A program made the position numbers and the translations under genes. Of a stretch of 64,000 bases of DNA, positions 27,721 through 35,998 are shown in pieces; positions within the stretch are counted from its first letter, which is position 1; each line of letters starts with the position of its first letter. The notes under the pieces were generated by a model that saw only the letters and a program-made list of their open reading frames with translations, was not told the origin of the DNA and made no database searches. The DNA lies in contig NZ_CP136521.1 of assembly GCF_032814565.1 (NCBI RefSeq), positions 3,010,501 to 3,074,500 on the forward strand. Reading direction: 5' to 3'. This DNA comes from Hwangdonia lutea. GTDB lineage: Bacteria > Bacteroidota > Bacteroidia > Flavobacteriales > Flavobacteriaceae.

Positions 27721-28609
27721 GCTTTAATGTTATCGTATTGTTGGTTTTACTATGTGTTAATTGTAAAGGTAAGGTAATGTTTTTTATGGCGATATCTAAA
27801 CTATCGTGCGGAAAACCGCCAGTAAATAATTGATTGGTATCAATATCTTTTACATCAAAAGTAACGTTGTATTGTCTTTCAAATTCGGCAATAACCTCTT
27901 TAAAAGGCAAGCTTTTAAACTGACTTTCGTTATTTAACCACGAAGGTGTTGTGCGGCTTTCTTTTTCTTTAGCAATTTGTTTCCCATCGATAATTAAAAA
28001 ACGGTCTCCCGGATTTAATTTTTTTTCTTGAGCGTTGTACGTAACCCCAACCATTCCTTCGTAGCAAATAACCTCAAAATAATTGTCCCGTTGTTTTACA
28101 TTAAATTGAGTACCATAAACCGTAACGGTTCCTGATTTTGTGATAACATGAAATTTTGAACCTTTGGCCACTTTAAAAAAAGCTTCGCCATTAAGCTCGA
28201 CTTCGCGCACTTCTTTCCAATCTTTTTTGTTGAAAGCCAACACCGATTTGGCATTAAGCGAAACACTCGAAGCGTCTGGTAATTCTATAGTTGTTTTTTG
28301 GGCAAATTCGGTAGTAATCGTCGTGTCTAAAGTGGTGGTGTAATAGTATAAACTAAAACAAACGGCAAGTATCGCAGCAACACGCATTAATGGTTTTAAC
28401 CAGTTTGTTGTTTGCTTTTTAGTGCTTTTAATTTTAGACAATACGTTTTCTAATTCAGCCGAGGTATTAAAATCTTTAGCCTTAAAAGCTTGCAGGCTGG
28501 TGTTTAACTTTACTAAATCATCATAATCTTCAAGGTTTTTAAACGCTTCAAGTTCTTGTGGATTTAGGTTGTTATCTAACCATTTCGATATGAGTTCTTC
28601 TCTGTTCAT
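27713..28609 (-). CDS. FecR family anti-sigma/signal transducer (module A)
   Basis: 298 aa. The cytosolic N-terminus (~70 residues) binds the sigma factor. One TM segment is near residues 70-88 (MRVAAILAVCFSLYYYTT). The periplasmic FecR domain follows (IELPDASSVSLNAKSVLAFNKKDW, VELNGEAFFKVAKG, VYGTQFNVK, EVICYEGMVGV), then a DUF4974-type end (FKSLPFKEVIAEFERQYNVTF). It is co-transcribed with the receptor (8-bp overlap) and preceded by its own ECF-like promoter at 28627-28657, so it can be induced separately from sigma and DUF3592. Confidence 0.92.
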   Translation of the reverse strand: MNREELISKWLDNNLNPQELEAFKNLEDYDDLVKLNTSLQAFKAKDFNTSAELENVLSKIKSTKKQTTNWLKPLMRVAAILAVCFSLYYYTTTLDTTITTEFAQKTTIELPDASSVSLNAKSVLAFNKKDWKEVREVELNGEAFFKVAKGSKFHVITKSGTVTVYGTQFNVKQRDNYFEVICYEGMVGVTYNAQEKKLNPGDRFLIIDGKQIAKEKESRTTPSWLNNESQFKSLPFKEVIAEFERQYNVTFDVKDIDTNQLFTGGFPHDSLDIAIKNITLPLQLTHSKTNNTITLKRE

Positions 28610-28626
28610 GATTTCTTATTCAAATA

Positions 28627-28657
28627 TATAACAGTTGAGTTTTATTTTTTCCTACCC
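28627..28657 (-). promoter_or_regulatory. ECF-type promoter for fecR-TBDR (module A subclass)
   Basis: On the minus strand: GGGTAGG (28651-28657), exactly 17 nt, then TGTTATA (28627-28633), 18 nt before the fecR ATG. The architecture and spacing match five other sites in the window (29705, 47577, 50315, 50481, 51075). Confidence 0.65.
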
Positions 28658-28673
28658 TTGGGATGAAAAAAGT

Positions 28674-29093
28674 TTATATTTTATTTATTAACCAAACAAA
28701 ACCAATTGCTAAAAAGATAATTCCACCAATTATAAAAATCATCGGAAAAAATGTTTTCCAGAAATTATTATTTATCATTATTTCATATTCATTGTCTTTT
28801 CTGAAATAAATTATATCAACGAATTCATTAATCTTTTTCGGGTTTTCGCTCGAATCTAATTTTTGAGTAGTAATGATTCCATTCTGATTAGTAAAACTAA
28901 CAATTGGAAAATGATATAAATAAGAATCGCCATCTACGTCTCTTATTCTTTCTTCAACAAAATCAATTATTTTAGCTTTAGCTTTAATTCCGTTTCTTTG
29001 AATTCGACGATTTGAATTTCGAACAAAGATTCCAGCATAAATAAACCCACCACCCACAATTAAAAAAACAATAGCACCAATTAAATTTTCCAT
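28674..29093 (-). CDS. DUF3592-like two-TM membrane protein
   Basis: 139 aa. The first TM is near residues 4-22 (LIGAIVFLIVGGGFIYAGI), the second at 113-135 (FFPMIFIIGGIIFLAIGFVWLI). Between them is a beta-rich domain (AKAKIIDFVEER...YHFPIVSFTNQNG...VDIIYFRKDNEYEIMI) in the DUF3592 style. It sits 16 bp after the sigma gene and before the fecR promoter, an unusual insertion in a sigma-FecR locus; module B lacks it. It could be a passenger or a membrane modulator of the pathway. Function unknown. Confidence 0.78.
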   Translation of the reverse strand: MENLIGAIVFLIVGGGFIYAGIFVRNSNRRIQRNGIKAKAKIIDFVEERIRDVDGDSYLYHFPIVSFTNQNGIITTQKLDSSENPKKINEFVDIIYFRKDNEYEIMINNNFWKTFFPMIFIIGGIIFLAIGFVWLINKI

Positions 29094-29109
29094 CTAAGTT
29101 TTATAATAT

Positions 29110-29625
29110 TTATAACTCTTTAATCTCCTCCCTTAACTTTTTCAAAGCCCCATAAATACGTTTTTCAACCGCTTTGGTCGAAATATCCAAAAGTGCTGCA
29201 ATTTCTTTAAAACGCTTACCTTCAACCCGATTCATCATAAAAGCAACACGTTGTGCTTCGGTTAAATTTGCAAGTGCTTTTTGTAGTTTATCGTTATACT
29301 CGGTTTCCTGCATTAAAAATTCAGGATTTTCGTTGGTGTATGTTTTGGGTTTCGTTTGCTGGTGTTTTAAAACCACTTTTCGGTGCGCCGCTTCATTCAA
29401 CATTAAATTATTGGCGGTGGTAAACAAAAAACTTTTGGCTTTATCGGGCGAGATCTTCGCGCAGTTTTGCCATAACTTCATAAAGGCTTCCTGTACTTTG
29501 TCCTTTGGGTTAAGCAATTCGCCAAACTTATAATATAAAAAGTTGTGTAAATCTTTGGCGTGTTTATTAAAAATAGATGAAAAAATACGCTCTTCGCAAA
29601 TATTTTCATGTAGTTGTTTGCTCAT
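29110..29625 (-). CDS. FecI-like ECF sigma factor (module A)
   Basis: 171 aa RNA polymerase sigma-70 family factor. Region 2 spans FNKHAKDLHNFLYYKFG to KVQEAFMKLWQNCAKI and includes FLFTTANNLMLNE. Region 4 is LTEAQRVAFMMNRVEGKRFKEIAALLDISTKAVEKRIYGALKKL. It is clearly paralogous to the sigma at 50556. It directs the unit running toward DUF3592, FecR and the TonB receptor and is divergent from lipoprotein A. Its targets are probably the GGGTAGG-N17-TGTTWTA sites found on both sides. Confidence 0.93.
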   Translation of the reverse strand: MSKQLHENICEERIFSSIFNKHAKDLHNFLYYKFGELLNPKDKVQEAFMKLWQNCAKISPDKAKSFLFTTANNLMLNEAAHRKVVLKHQQTKPKTYTNENPEFLMQETEYNDKLQKALANLTEAQRVAFMMNRVEGKRFKEIAALLDISTKAVEKRIYGALKKLREEIKEL

Positions 29626-29704
29626 TGTTTTTGGTAGTTGGAGCCACTAAAATAGCTTTTTTGGAATTTAGTTTTTGGTTTTTTTTGAAATTTCTCGTTG
29701 TTGG

Positions 29705-29735
29705 GGGTAGGAATTTTTAAAGTTATCTTGTTTTA
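29705..29735 (+). promoter_or_regulatory. ECF-type promoter for lipoprotein A
   Basis: GGGTAGG (29705-29711), 17 nt, TGTTTTA (29729-29735). It shares the TGTTWTA -10-like form with the fecR-A site. Its position rules out any start codon for the lipoprotein upstream of about 29740. Confidence 0.65.
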
Positions 29736-29772
29736 TAATCAAAATGCTATGTTTAACCCAAATACCAGTATT

Positions 29773-31524
29773 ATGAAAACTAAAATCAGTACATTATTAC
29801 TATTACCTTTTTTTGCTCTTTTAATGTTAACGTCCTGTCAGCAGGAAGTTGTCGACATTACACCGCCTGCCGATTCTGAAGCGCTTTCAGCAAGCTCTCC
29901 ATTAACCGCATTAATGAGTTCTGCTTCTAAAATGGACGGCTCGAAAGACAATATTATTGATAACGCCAGTTGTTTGTCAATTGAATTACCCGTTACTGTT
30001 GTGGTTAACGGACTTGAGATTATAATAGATTCGGAAGAAGACTACAAAGTTATCGAAGCTATTTTTAATGAGTTTGAAGAAGATGACGATTATTTGGAAA
30101 TTATCTTTCCTATTACAATTATTACGGCTGAACACGACGATATTGTAATTAACAATGCCGATGAATTAAAAGAATTTGTTGATGAATGTAAAGGCGAAAA
30201 TGAAAATGACGACGATATAGAATGTATCGATTTTAAATACCCCATTTCGTTTTCGGTTTACGATGTAAACTTTCAGGTTATTGATGTAATTACTGTTGAA
30301 AACGACAGGCAGTTGTATAAATTTCTAAAACGTGTTAAAAATTCTGAGTTTTTAGCCAGTCTAAACTTTCCGGTAACTATGGTTTTGGCCGATGGTACAG
30401 AAGTGGTTGTTAATAACAATGAAGAATTAGAAAATACTATTAATGAAGCTAAGGATGCTTGTGATGAAGACGATGATAACGATTATGGCGATGACGATTT
30501 TACAAAAGAACGTCTAGACGAATATTTGCAAATCTGCCCATGGGTTGTGCACGAGTTTAAAAGAAACAACCAAGATAATACAGTAGAATACCAATCTTAC
30601 GCCTTAAACTTTAAAGAAGATGGTGTGGTAAGAATGCGCGCCAGAAACGGCGATATATTAACTGGTACATGGAGCACGCGCGTAACCAAAAGAGGTGCAC
30701 TTTTAAAGTTAGAATTTGATACCCTCGCAGACTTTACTTTAGAGTGGATTGTATACGATATTGAATATGGTAAAATTAAACTGTACGAAGAGGGTGGTAA
30801 CAGAATCATCATGAAAAAGAACTGCGATGTTGTTATTGATATTACCAAAGAACGTATAGAAAACTATTTACAAGAATGTTTATGGCGCGTAGCGAGACTG
30901 CAAGTTGATGATGTTCATAATGAAAAAGATTATATAGGAACGCCATTAAAGTTCTTTGCAAACAACGTTGTTAAAATTCGTTTAAACGGTGAGTTTGTAA
31001 CAGGCGAATACGAAATAGGAGTAAGAAACTCAGGATTCTTTTTGCAAATCTTTTTACAAGACAGACCAAACTTAAAATTAGAATGGTTAATTACGTTCCT
31101 TGAGCCAGGGTTGATTAAGCTTGAAAACGAGAACAACCGTATGGTGTTAAGAAGACATTGTGCAGACGGCGATGACGATATAAACTATATTGATGATGTG
31201 CTGTTAACCTGGGAATGGGAAGTTGCTTTATATCAAGATGGCGATGTAAATAAAACCGAAGAGTTCTTTATGTACACCATCGATTTCTTGGAAAACGGCT
31301 GGATTAAAGTAACCGATCCAAACAATGGTATTATTGATGGTAACTGGTTAGCATACAGACACGAAGGCTTGCATTTGGGGCTGCACTTTGGTATTGAAGC
31401 ACCGTTTGATGATTTAAATCACAGATGGAAAATTGCAGAAATCACTCAAAGTAGAATTGAGTTAAAAGATTTAAACGCCAACGGAGAAATAGAACGCATA
31501 TTAGTCCTTGAGAAAAAAGAATAA
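29773..31524 (+). CDS. Acidic repeat lipoprotein (module A)
   Basis: 583 aa from the ATG at 29773; an ATG at 29749 would add 8 residues. The lipobox MLTSC places lipidated Cys at 22. Four short N-terminal modules follow, near residues 67, 107, 151 and 195, of the form IELPVTVVVNG or LNFPVTMVLADG, separated by Asp/Glu linkers (GENENDDD, DEDDDNDYGDDD). Then come three ~105-residue beta-rich repeats (near 243-350, 355-463, 473-583) of the pattern W.V....F...GTW......L.LEF...W.V.....I.L, reminiscent of small lipocalin-like barrels. It is homologous to lipoprotein B. Probably surface-exposed cargo or a co-receptor for the adjacent TonB receptor (inference). Confidence 0.8.
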   Translation: MKTKISTLLLLPFFALLMLTSCQQEVVDITPPADSEALSASSPLTALMSSASKMDGSKDNIIDNASCLSIELPVTVVVNGLEIIIDSEEDYKVIEAIFNEFEEDDDYLEIIFPITIITAEHDDIVINNADELKEFVDECKGENENDDDIECIDFKYPISFSVYDVNFQVIDVITVENDRQLYKFLKRVKNSEFLASLNFPVTMVLADGTEVVVNNNEELENTINEAKDACDEDDDNDYGDDDFTKERLDEYLQICPWVVHEFKRNNQDNTVEYQSYALNFKEDGVVRMRARNGDILTGTWSTRVTKRGALLKLEFDTLADFTLEWIVYDIEYGKIKLYEEGGNRIIMKKNCDVVIDITKERIENYLQECLWRVARLQVDDVHNEKDYIGTPLKFFANNVVKIRLNGEFVTGEYEIGVRNSGFFLQIFLQDRPNLKLEWLITFLEPGLIKLENENNRMVLRRHCADGDDDINYIDDVLLTWEWEVALYQDGDVNKTEEFFMYTIDFLENGWIKVTDPNNGIIDGNWLAYRHEGLHLGLHFGIEAPFDDLNHRWKIAEITQSRIELKDLNANGEIERILVLEKKE

Positions 31525-31537
31525 TTGAAGAATGTTT

Positions 31538-31560
31538 CCTCGGAACTAAAAGTTCCGAGG
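31538..31560 (+). terminator. Hairpin after lipoprotein A
   Basis: CCTCGGAACT-AAA-AGTTCCGAGG, a perfect 10-bp stem. Only TTT follows, so termination may be partial. Confidence 0.65.
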
Positions 31561-31573
31561 TTTCAATTAAAAC

Positions 31574-31598
31574 TGTCATTCCCGTGCAAACGGGAATC
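31574..31598. repeat. Dispersed palindrome, ATTCCCG family
   Basis: TGTCATTCCCGT-GCAA-ACGGGAATC, perfectly paired arms. Confidence 0.65.
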
Positions 31599-31637
31599 AA
31601 AATAAAAAAATCTATCGAATTTTTTATGTTTTTGGTG

Positions 31638-31731
31638 AAAAGGAAACCCCTCTTTTCGGTTGGTTAGGTTAATTAATAAGTAAGTTTCCTTTTATATAGG
31701 CTGTCAAATTTAATTTTGGCAGCCTTTTTTT
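31638..31731 (+). ncRNA. Candidate structured small RNA upstream of ffh
   Basis: A 94-nt non-coding segment. AAAAGGAAAC (31638-31647) pairs exactly with GTTTCCTTTT (31684-31693), closing a 36-nt interior, and a strong intrinsic terminator follows at once. A weak -7-like element (TGTTTTTG, one mismatch) ends at 31634, a few nt upstream. It lacks the SRP RNA tetraloop/AGCA signature, so it does not look like the ffs RNA despite the ffh neighbour. Confidence 0.35.
31698..31731 (+). terminator. Intrinsic terminator upstream of ffh
   Basis: AGGCTGTCAAA pairs with TTTGGCAGCCT (one G-T wobble), then a T-run to 31731. Confidence 0.88.
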
Positions 31732-31779
31732 ATTCTTGTTTTTTATAGTATGTTACTTCAATAATACGCTTCAAATCAT

Positions 31780-31787
31780 TAAATTTG
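31780..31787 (+). promoter_or_regulatory. Candidate -7 element for ffh
   Basis: TAAATTTG, an exact TAnnTTTG match, 26 nt before the ffh ATG and downstream of the terminator. Confidence 0.5.
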
Positions 31788-31813
31788 CACTTCTTAAAAT
31801 TTAAACCAAAATT

Positions 31814-33142
31814 ATGTTCAATAATTTAAGCGATAAATTAGATAAAGCCTTACACGTTCTTAAAGGACACGGAAGTATTACCGAGGTTAATGTAGCCGAA
31901 ACTCTAAAGGAAGTACGCCGTGCCTTGCTTGATGCCGATGTTAACTTTAAAATAGCCAAAGAGTTTACCAACCGAGTTAAAGAAAAGGCCTTGGGTCAAA
32001 ACGTTTTAACAACGCTTCAGCCTGGGCAACTTATGGTTAAGATTGTTAAAGACGAGCTTACCGAACTCATGGGTGGCGATGCTGAGGGTATCAATCTTTC
32101 AGGCAATCCGAGTATTATTTTAATGTCCGGTTTACAAGGTTCTGGTAAAACCACATTTTCTGGTAAATTGGCTAATTATCTTAAAACAAAAAAAACTAAA
32201 AAACCTTTATTGGTTGCTTGTGATGTGTATCGTCCTGCCGCAATAGATCAATTACATGTTGTTGGTGACCAGATTGGTGTTGAGGTTTATAGTGATAGGG
32301 GAAACACCGATCCTGTTGCCATTTCGCAAGCAGGTATTGCCCATGCCAAAGCCAACGGATTTAATGTGGTTATTATTGATACCGCAGGTCGTTTGGCGGT
32401 GGATGAGGTGATGATGACCGAAATATCGAACATTCATAAAGCCATTCAGCCACAAGAAACCTTGTTTGTTGTAGATTCTATGACGGGGCAAGATGCCGTA
32501 AATACAGCAAAAGCCTTTAACGATACCTTAAATTTTGATGGTGTTATCTTAACAAAATTAGATGGTGATACTAGAGGTGGAGCCGCTATTTCTATTAAAT
32601 CTGTAGTTAATAAACCCATTAAGTTTATTGGTACGGGCGAGAAAATGGAAGCTATCGATGTGTTTTATCCATCGCGAATGGCAGACCGCATTCTTGGGAT
32701 GGGCGATGTGGTGTCGTTAGTGGAGCGTGCCCAAGAGCAGTTTGATGAAGTTGAAGCCAGAAAACTTCAAAAGAAAATAGCCAAAAACCAGTTTGGATTT
32801 GATGATTTCTTAAAGCAGATTCAGCAAATCAAGAAAATGGGAAACATGAAAGACCTTGTAGGCATGATTCCCGGAGCCGGTAAAATGATGAAAGATGTTG
32901 ATATCGATGATGATGCCTTTAAAGGTATTGAAGCCATTATTCATTCCATGACACCAAAAGAGCGTACAAATCCTTCTGTGTTAAATGCAAGTAGAAAAAA
33001 GCGTGTCGCGAAAGGGTCTGGCACATCGGTTCAAGAGGTTAATCAATTGCTTAAACAATTTAACCAAATGAGTAAAATGATGAAGATGATGCAAGGTGGC
33101 GGCGGTAAAAAAATGATGCAAATGATGAAAAACATGAGGTAA
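31814..33142 (+). CDS. ffh: Signal recognition particle protein Ffh
   Basis: 442 aa SRP54-type GTPase that binds signal sequences and SRP RNA and delivers ribosomes to FtsY. The N domain helices lead into the G domain: GLQGSGKTTFSGKLA (P-loop), ACDVYRPAA, IIDTAGRLAVDE (G3) and TKLDGDTRGGAA (G4/insertion). The methionine-rich M domain includes MIPGAGKMMKD, RKKRVAKGSGTSVQEVNQLLKQF and a Met/Gly/Lys tail. Length is typical. Monocistronic with its own TAnnTTTG element. Confidence 0.97.
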   Translation: MFNNLSDKLDKALHVLKGHGSITEVNVAETLKEVRRALLDADVNFKIAKEFTNRVKEKALGQNVLTTLQPGQLMVKIVKDELTELMGGDAEGINLSGNPSIILMSGLQGSGKTTFSGKLANYLKTKKTKKPLLVACDVYRPAAIDQLHVVGDQIGVEVYSDRGNTDPVAISQAGIAHAKANGFNVVIIDTAGRLAVDEVMMTEISNIHKAIQPQETLFVVDSMTGQDAVNTAKAFNDTLNFDGVILTKLDGDTRGGAAISIKSVVNKPIKFIGTGEKMEAIDVFYPSRMADRILGMGDVVSLVERAQEQFDEVEARKLQKKIAKNQFGFDDFLKQIQQIKKMGNMKDLVGMIPGAGKMMKDVDIDDDAFKGIEAIIHSMTPKERTNPSVLNASRKKRVAKGSGTSVQEVNQLLKQFNQMSKMMKMMQGGGGKKMMQMMKNMR

Positions 33143-33272
33143 GTTCTCAGTTGGCAGTATGCAGTCAACAGTTTACAGTAGCAGCCTTTAATAAATATAA
33201 ATTACACTTTGCGCCTTAGCGTCTTTGCGAGAAACATATTATTCGTGAATTCGTGGCTAAAATGAATTAAGC
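33143..33272. repeat. Intergenic region with dispersed-type short repeats
   Basis: A 130-bp gap between ffh and folD. It contains GCAGTATGCAGTCAACAGT-like tandem CAGT steps, CCTTAGCGTCTTTGCGAG, and ATTCGTGAATTCGTGGC at 33241-33257, whose core matches 13824-13836. No promoter with an exact TAnnTTTG match is seen. Confidence 0.4.
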
Positions 33273-34145
33273 ATGACAATTTTAGACGGAAAAAAAACAA
33301 GTAACGAAATTAAAGAAGAAATAGCAGATAACGTAAATGCTATGGTTAAAAAAGGCGAAAGAGTACCGCATCTCGCTGCTATTTTAGTCGGGTCGGATGG
33401 CGCAAGCATGACCTATGTTAACGCCAAAGTTAAAGCTTGTAAACGTGTTGGGTTTGATTCGACACTTATCGAGCTGCCCGAATACACAACCGAAGAGGAT
33501 TTACTTGAAAAGATAAACGATTTAAATACCAACGTTGCCATTGATGGTTTTATCGTGCAGTTACCATTGCCCGATCAAATTGATGAACAAAAGGTGTTAA
33601 TGGCAATAAATCCTGATAAAGATGTAGATGGTTTTCACCCTGTAAATGTGGGAAGAATGGCTTTAGATTTGCCAACATTTTTACCCGCAACACCATACGG
33701 AATCATGGAATTGTTAGAGCGCTATCAAATTGAAACTTCAGGTAAGAATGTGGTGGTTATGGGACGAAGCCATATTGTTGGTCGCCCGATGAGTATATTA
33801 ATGAGCCAAAAAAGAAAAGCAGGCGATGCAACGGTAACTGTGGTTCATAGCCGCTCAAAAAACTTAGCAGACATCACCAAAAAAGCCGATATAATTGTTG
33901 CTGCCATAGGGATTTCAGAATTTTTAACGGGCGATATGGTTAAAGAAGATGTGGTTATCATTGATGTTGGTATTACGCGTGTGCCGGACGCAACTAAGAA
34001 AAATGGCTACAGATTAGCAGGCGATGTGCATTTTGAAAGTGTAAGTAAAAAAGCAAGCTATATTACGCCAGTTCCCGGTGGTGTTGGCCCCATGACGATT
34101 GCCATGTTGCTTAAAAACACATTGTTGGCAAGAGAAAGACGTTGA
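33273..34145 (+). CDS. folD: Bifunctional methylenetetrahydrofolate dehydrogenase/cyclohydrolase FolD
   Basis: 290 aa, interconverting 5,10-methylene-THF, methenyl-THF and 10-formyl-THF with NADP. The catalytic Tyr/Lys pair lies in TYVNAKVKACKRVG. The signatures GFIVQLPLPDQ, INPDKDVDGFHP, GRSHIVGRPMSILM and PVPGGVGPMTIAML are all present. It overlaps the following membrane-protein gene by 4 bp (TTGA). Confidence 0.97.
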   Translation: MTILDGKKTSNEIKEEIADNVNAMVKKGERVPHLAAILVGSDGASMTYVNAKVKACKRVGFDSTLIELPEYTTEEDLLEKINDLNTNVAIDGFIVQLPLPDQIDEQKVLMAINPDKDVDGFHPVNVGRMALDLPTFLPATPYGIMELLERYQIETSGKNVVVMGRSHIVGRPMSILMSQKRKAGDATVTVVHSRSKNLADITKKADIIVAAIGISEFLTGDMVKEDVVIIDVGITRVPDATKKNGYRLAGDVHFESVSKKASYITPVPGGVGPMTIAMLLKNTLLARERR

Positions 34146-34918
34146 AATTAGTGCTAAATATTTTATTAAATTGCGTTATGGATTTTCAGGTTTATAACGC
34201 CATTTTTTTATTTAATAGAGTCGCAATTGGAAGTTTAGAGCATATACTACCCATTCTTGTTTCCGTACTATTTTGTGTTTTTTTCATTAGACATTCCAAA
34301 CGAAAATTCACTAAAAGTCAGCAAGCTAAAGCGTTACACACATTTGGTTGTTTGGTTTCCTTAGTTGTATTGACATTCCATTTATACCATGTAAGTTTGG
34401 GAAATTACAGCATCAAAACAGATTTGCCTTTGTATTTGTGCAGTTTGGTAGCCTTGCTAATCCCCATTTTTACTTATTTCAGGAAATTTTGGATGTACGA
34501 AATATTATTGTTTTGGATAATTGCAGGAACGACGCACGGTGTTTTAACACCAGATATTGCCGAGGGTTTTCCAACCTTTGATTACTTTAGATATTGGACC
34601 GTACACCTGGGATTATTAATCATTATTTTTTATGCCATTTTTGTTTTTAAAATGAAGCCTACATTTAAAAGTGTTTTTAAATCGTTTGTTGCGTTGCAGT
34701 GCTACTTTGTTTTTATGGTGATTATCAATTTTATTTTAAATGCCAATTATTTTTATTTGAATGAAAAACCACAATCTGCATCTGTATTAGATTATTTTGG
34801 TGAATGGCCCGTGTATATCACAGTTGTTCAAATTATTATTATTCCTTATTTTTTGTTGATTTATTTTCCTTTTTATTTAGTAGAAAGAAGCCGAAAAAAG
34901 AAAATATCTGCTATTTAG
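34142..34918 (+). CDS. TIGR02206/YwaF-like integral membrane protein
   Basis: 258 aa with six or seven hydrophobic segments. Family-type features: the N-terminal [17 protein letters not shown], the loop [16 protein letters not shown], and [26 protein letters not shown], where the H and P residues in the loop are conserved in YwaF relatives. The TTG start is coupled to folD by a TTGA overlap; an internal ATG at codon 13 is an alternative. Function of the family is unknown. It converges with the VOC gene with an 8-bp overlap. Confidence 0.82.
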   Translation: MKLVLNILLNCVMDFQVYNAIFLFNRVAIGSLEHILPILVSVLFCVFFIRHSKRKFTKSQQAKALHTFGCLVSLVVLTFHLYHVSLGNYSIKTDLPLYLCSLVALLIPIFTYFRKFWMYEILLFWIIAGTTHGVLTPDIAEGFPTFDYFRYWTVHLGLLIIIFYAIFVFKMKPTFKSVFKSFVALQCYFVFMVIINFILNANYFYLNEKPQSASVLDYFGEWPVYITVVQIIIIPYFLLIYFPFYLVERSRKKKISAI

Positions 34919-35327
34919 CAAATAATTGATTGGCGTCTTTGAAGGCTTTAAATTCTAAAGCATTTCCCGATGGGTCGTAAAAAAACATGGTGGCTTGCTC
35001 ACCAACCAAACCTTCAAACCTAATATAGGGTTCAATACTAAATTCAACGTTTTTGCTTTTTAAATCTTCCGCGAAAGCGTGAAAAACATCCCAAGGTAAA
35101 ACGACACCGAAGTGGGGCACGGGAACCGATTTTCCGTCAACCGCATTGGTGTGTAAATCGGTATCCGTTTTTGGTTTGTAATGAATCACCAATTGGTGCC
35201 CAAAAAAGTTAAAATCTACCCAATGGTCGCTGCTACGTCCTTCTTCGCAATTTAAAATATCGCGATAAAAGGTTCTGCAAGTTTCTAAATTATAAACTGG
35301 AATGGCGAGATGAAAAGGAGATAGCAC
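34911..35327 (-). CDS. VOC (glyoxalase/bleomycin-resistance) family protein
   Basis: 138 aa, one vicinal-oxygen-chelate domain pair. [20 protein letters not shown] gives the first beta-alpha unit and a possible His ligand; later come [35 protein letters not shown] and [17 protein letters not shown] with the terminal Glu ligand. The extended [22 protein letters not shown] loop resembles dioxygenase-like VOC proteins. GTG start at 35327. Substrate unknown. Confidence 0.83.
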   Translation of the reverse strand: MLSPFHLAIPVYNLETCRTFYRDILNCEEGRSSDHWVDFNFFGHQLVIHYKPKTDTDLHTNAVDGKSVPVPHFGVVLPWDVFHAFAEDLKSKNVEFSIEPYIRFEGLVGEQATMFFYDPSGNALEFKAFKDANQLFAK

Positions 35328-35364
35328 AGTTGAAATTGCTTAAATGTTTTTATAAAAATAGTGT

Positions 35365-35925
35365 TTATCTTTTACATTCAATTTTCCAAGTCGGGTACAC
35401 TATTTTTTCGGTTTTATCCACCCATTCTCCAATCCATTTATAGCCCAATTTACTAATGTCGTAAAAGGTTAAACGGTAAAAACCGTCCATTCCGTTGGGG
35501 GCTTTTTGTTCGCGATACAATACAATATTGCCGTTTTCCCGTTTATTCCCTGTCCAAGTGGATAATTTAGGGGATGGTGTTTTAGACGAATAATAATGCA
35601 CAAACCATTTACTGCTATCGGTAATAAATTGCCTGATGCTTCCCGAATGTCCGCCATCAGCTTTCAAGGTTTCGTCCTGCACGCCCATGCCATTCATAAT
35701 ATATTTCCACCGCCATATCATATTAACAGCATCATTCCAAGTGCCGTCTTGTTTTCTGGATGTCGATTTGCAATGGCATTCACCAATTAGTGCATCAAAA
35801 TCTTTAACTTGTGCCGGCGCGTTTGGATTGGCTTGTCCAAAAGGAAACGCTTCCGAAGCATCGTAATCATATTGTGCAAAAGCAGCGCATGATATTAAAA
35901 ATAGCATTTTAGTTATTAGTCTCAT
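35365..35925 (-). CDS. Secreted hypothetical protein (DUF1579-like beta fold)
   Basis: 186 aa with a signal peptide (MLFLISCAAFAQ). The mature region has DFDALIGECHCKSTSRKQDGTWND...MIWRWKYIMNGMGVQDET and ends GYKWIGEWVDKTEKIVYPTWKIECKR. The alternation of GTW, RW and WIGEW strands suggests a small lipocalin-like barrel similar to DUF1579 proteins, but I cannot assign a family firmly. Two N-terminal-region cysteines (CHC) and one near the C-terminus (IECKR) could form a disulfide. Confidence 0.65.
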   Translation of the reverse strand: MRLITKMLFLISCAAFAQYDYDASEAFPFGQANPNAPAQVKDFDALIGECHCKSTSRKQDGTWNDAVNMIWRWKYIMNGMGVQDETLKADGGHSGSIRQFITDSSKWFVHYYSSKTPSPKLSTWTGNKRENGNIVLYREQKAPNGMDGFYRLTFYDISKLGYKWIGEWVDKTEKIVYPTWKIECKR

Positions 35926-35998
35926 AATTAACGTTTTTCTAAAGTTAATTAAGAAATGGAAGCGCTATACAGGTTTTATGATTAAATTAACAGGATGC

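Noticed and set aside
29698-29772. Upstream start for lipoprotein A at 29698
   Set aside because: It would place the GGGTAGG-N17-TGTTTTA promoter inside the coding region and put 25 residues before a normal lipoprotein signal peptide.
31638-31731. SRP RNA (ffs) next to ffh
   Set aside because: The segment lacks the SRP domain IV tetraloop and the asymmetric AGCA-type internal loop. Proximity alone is not evidence.
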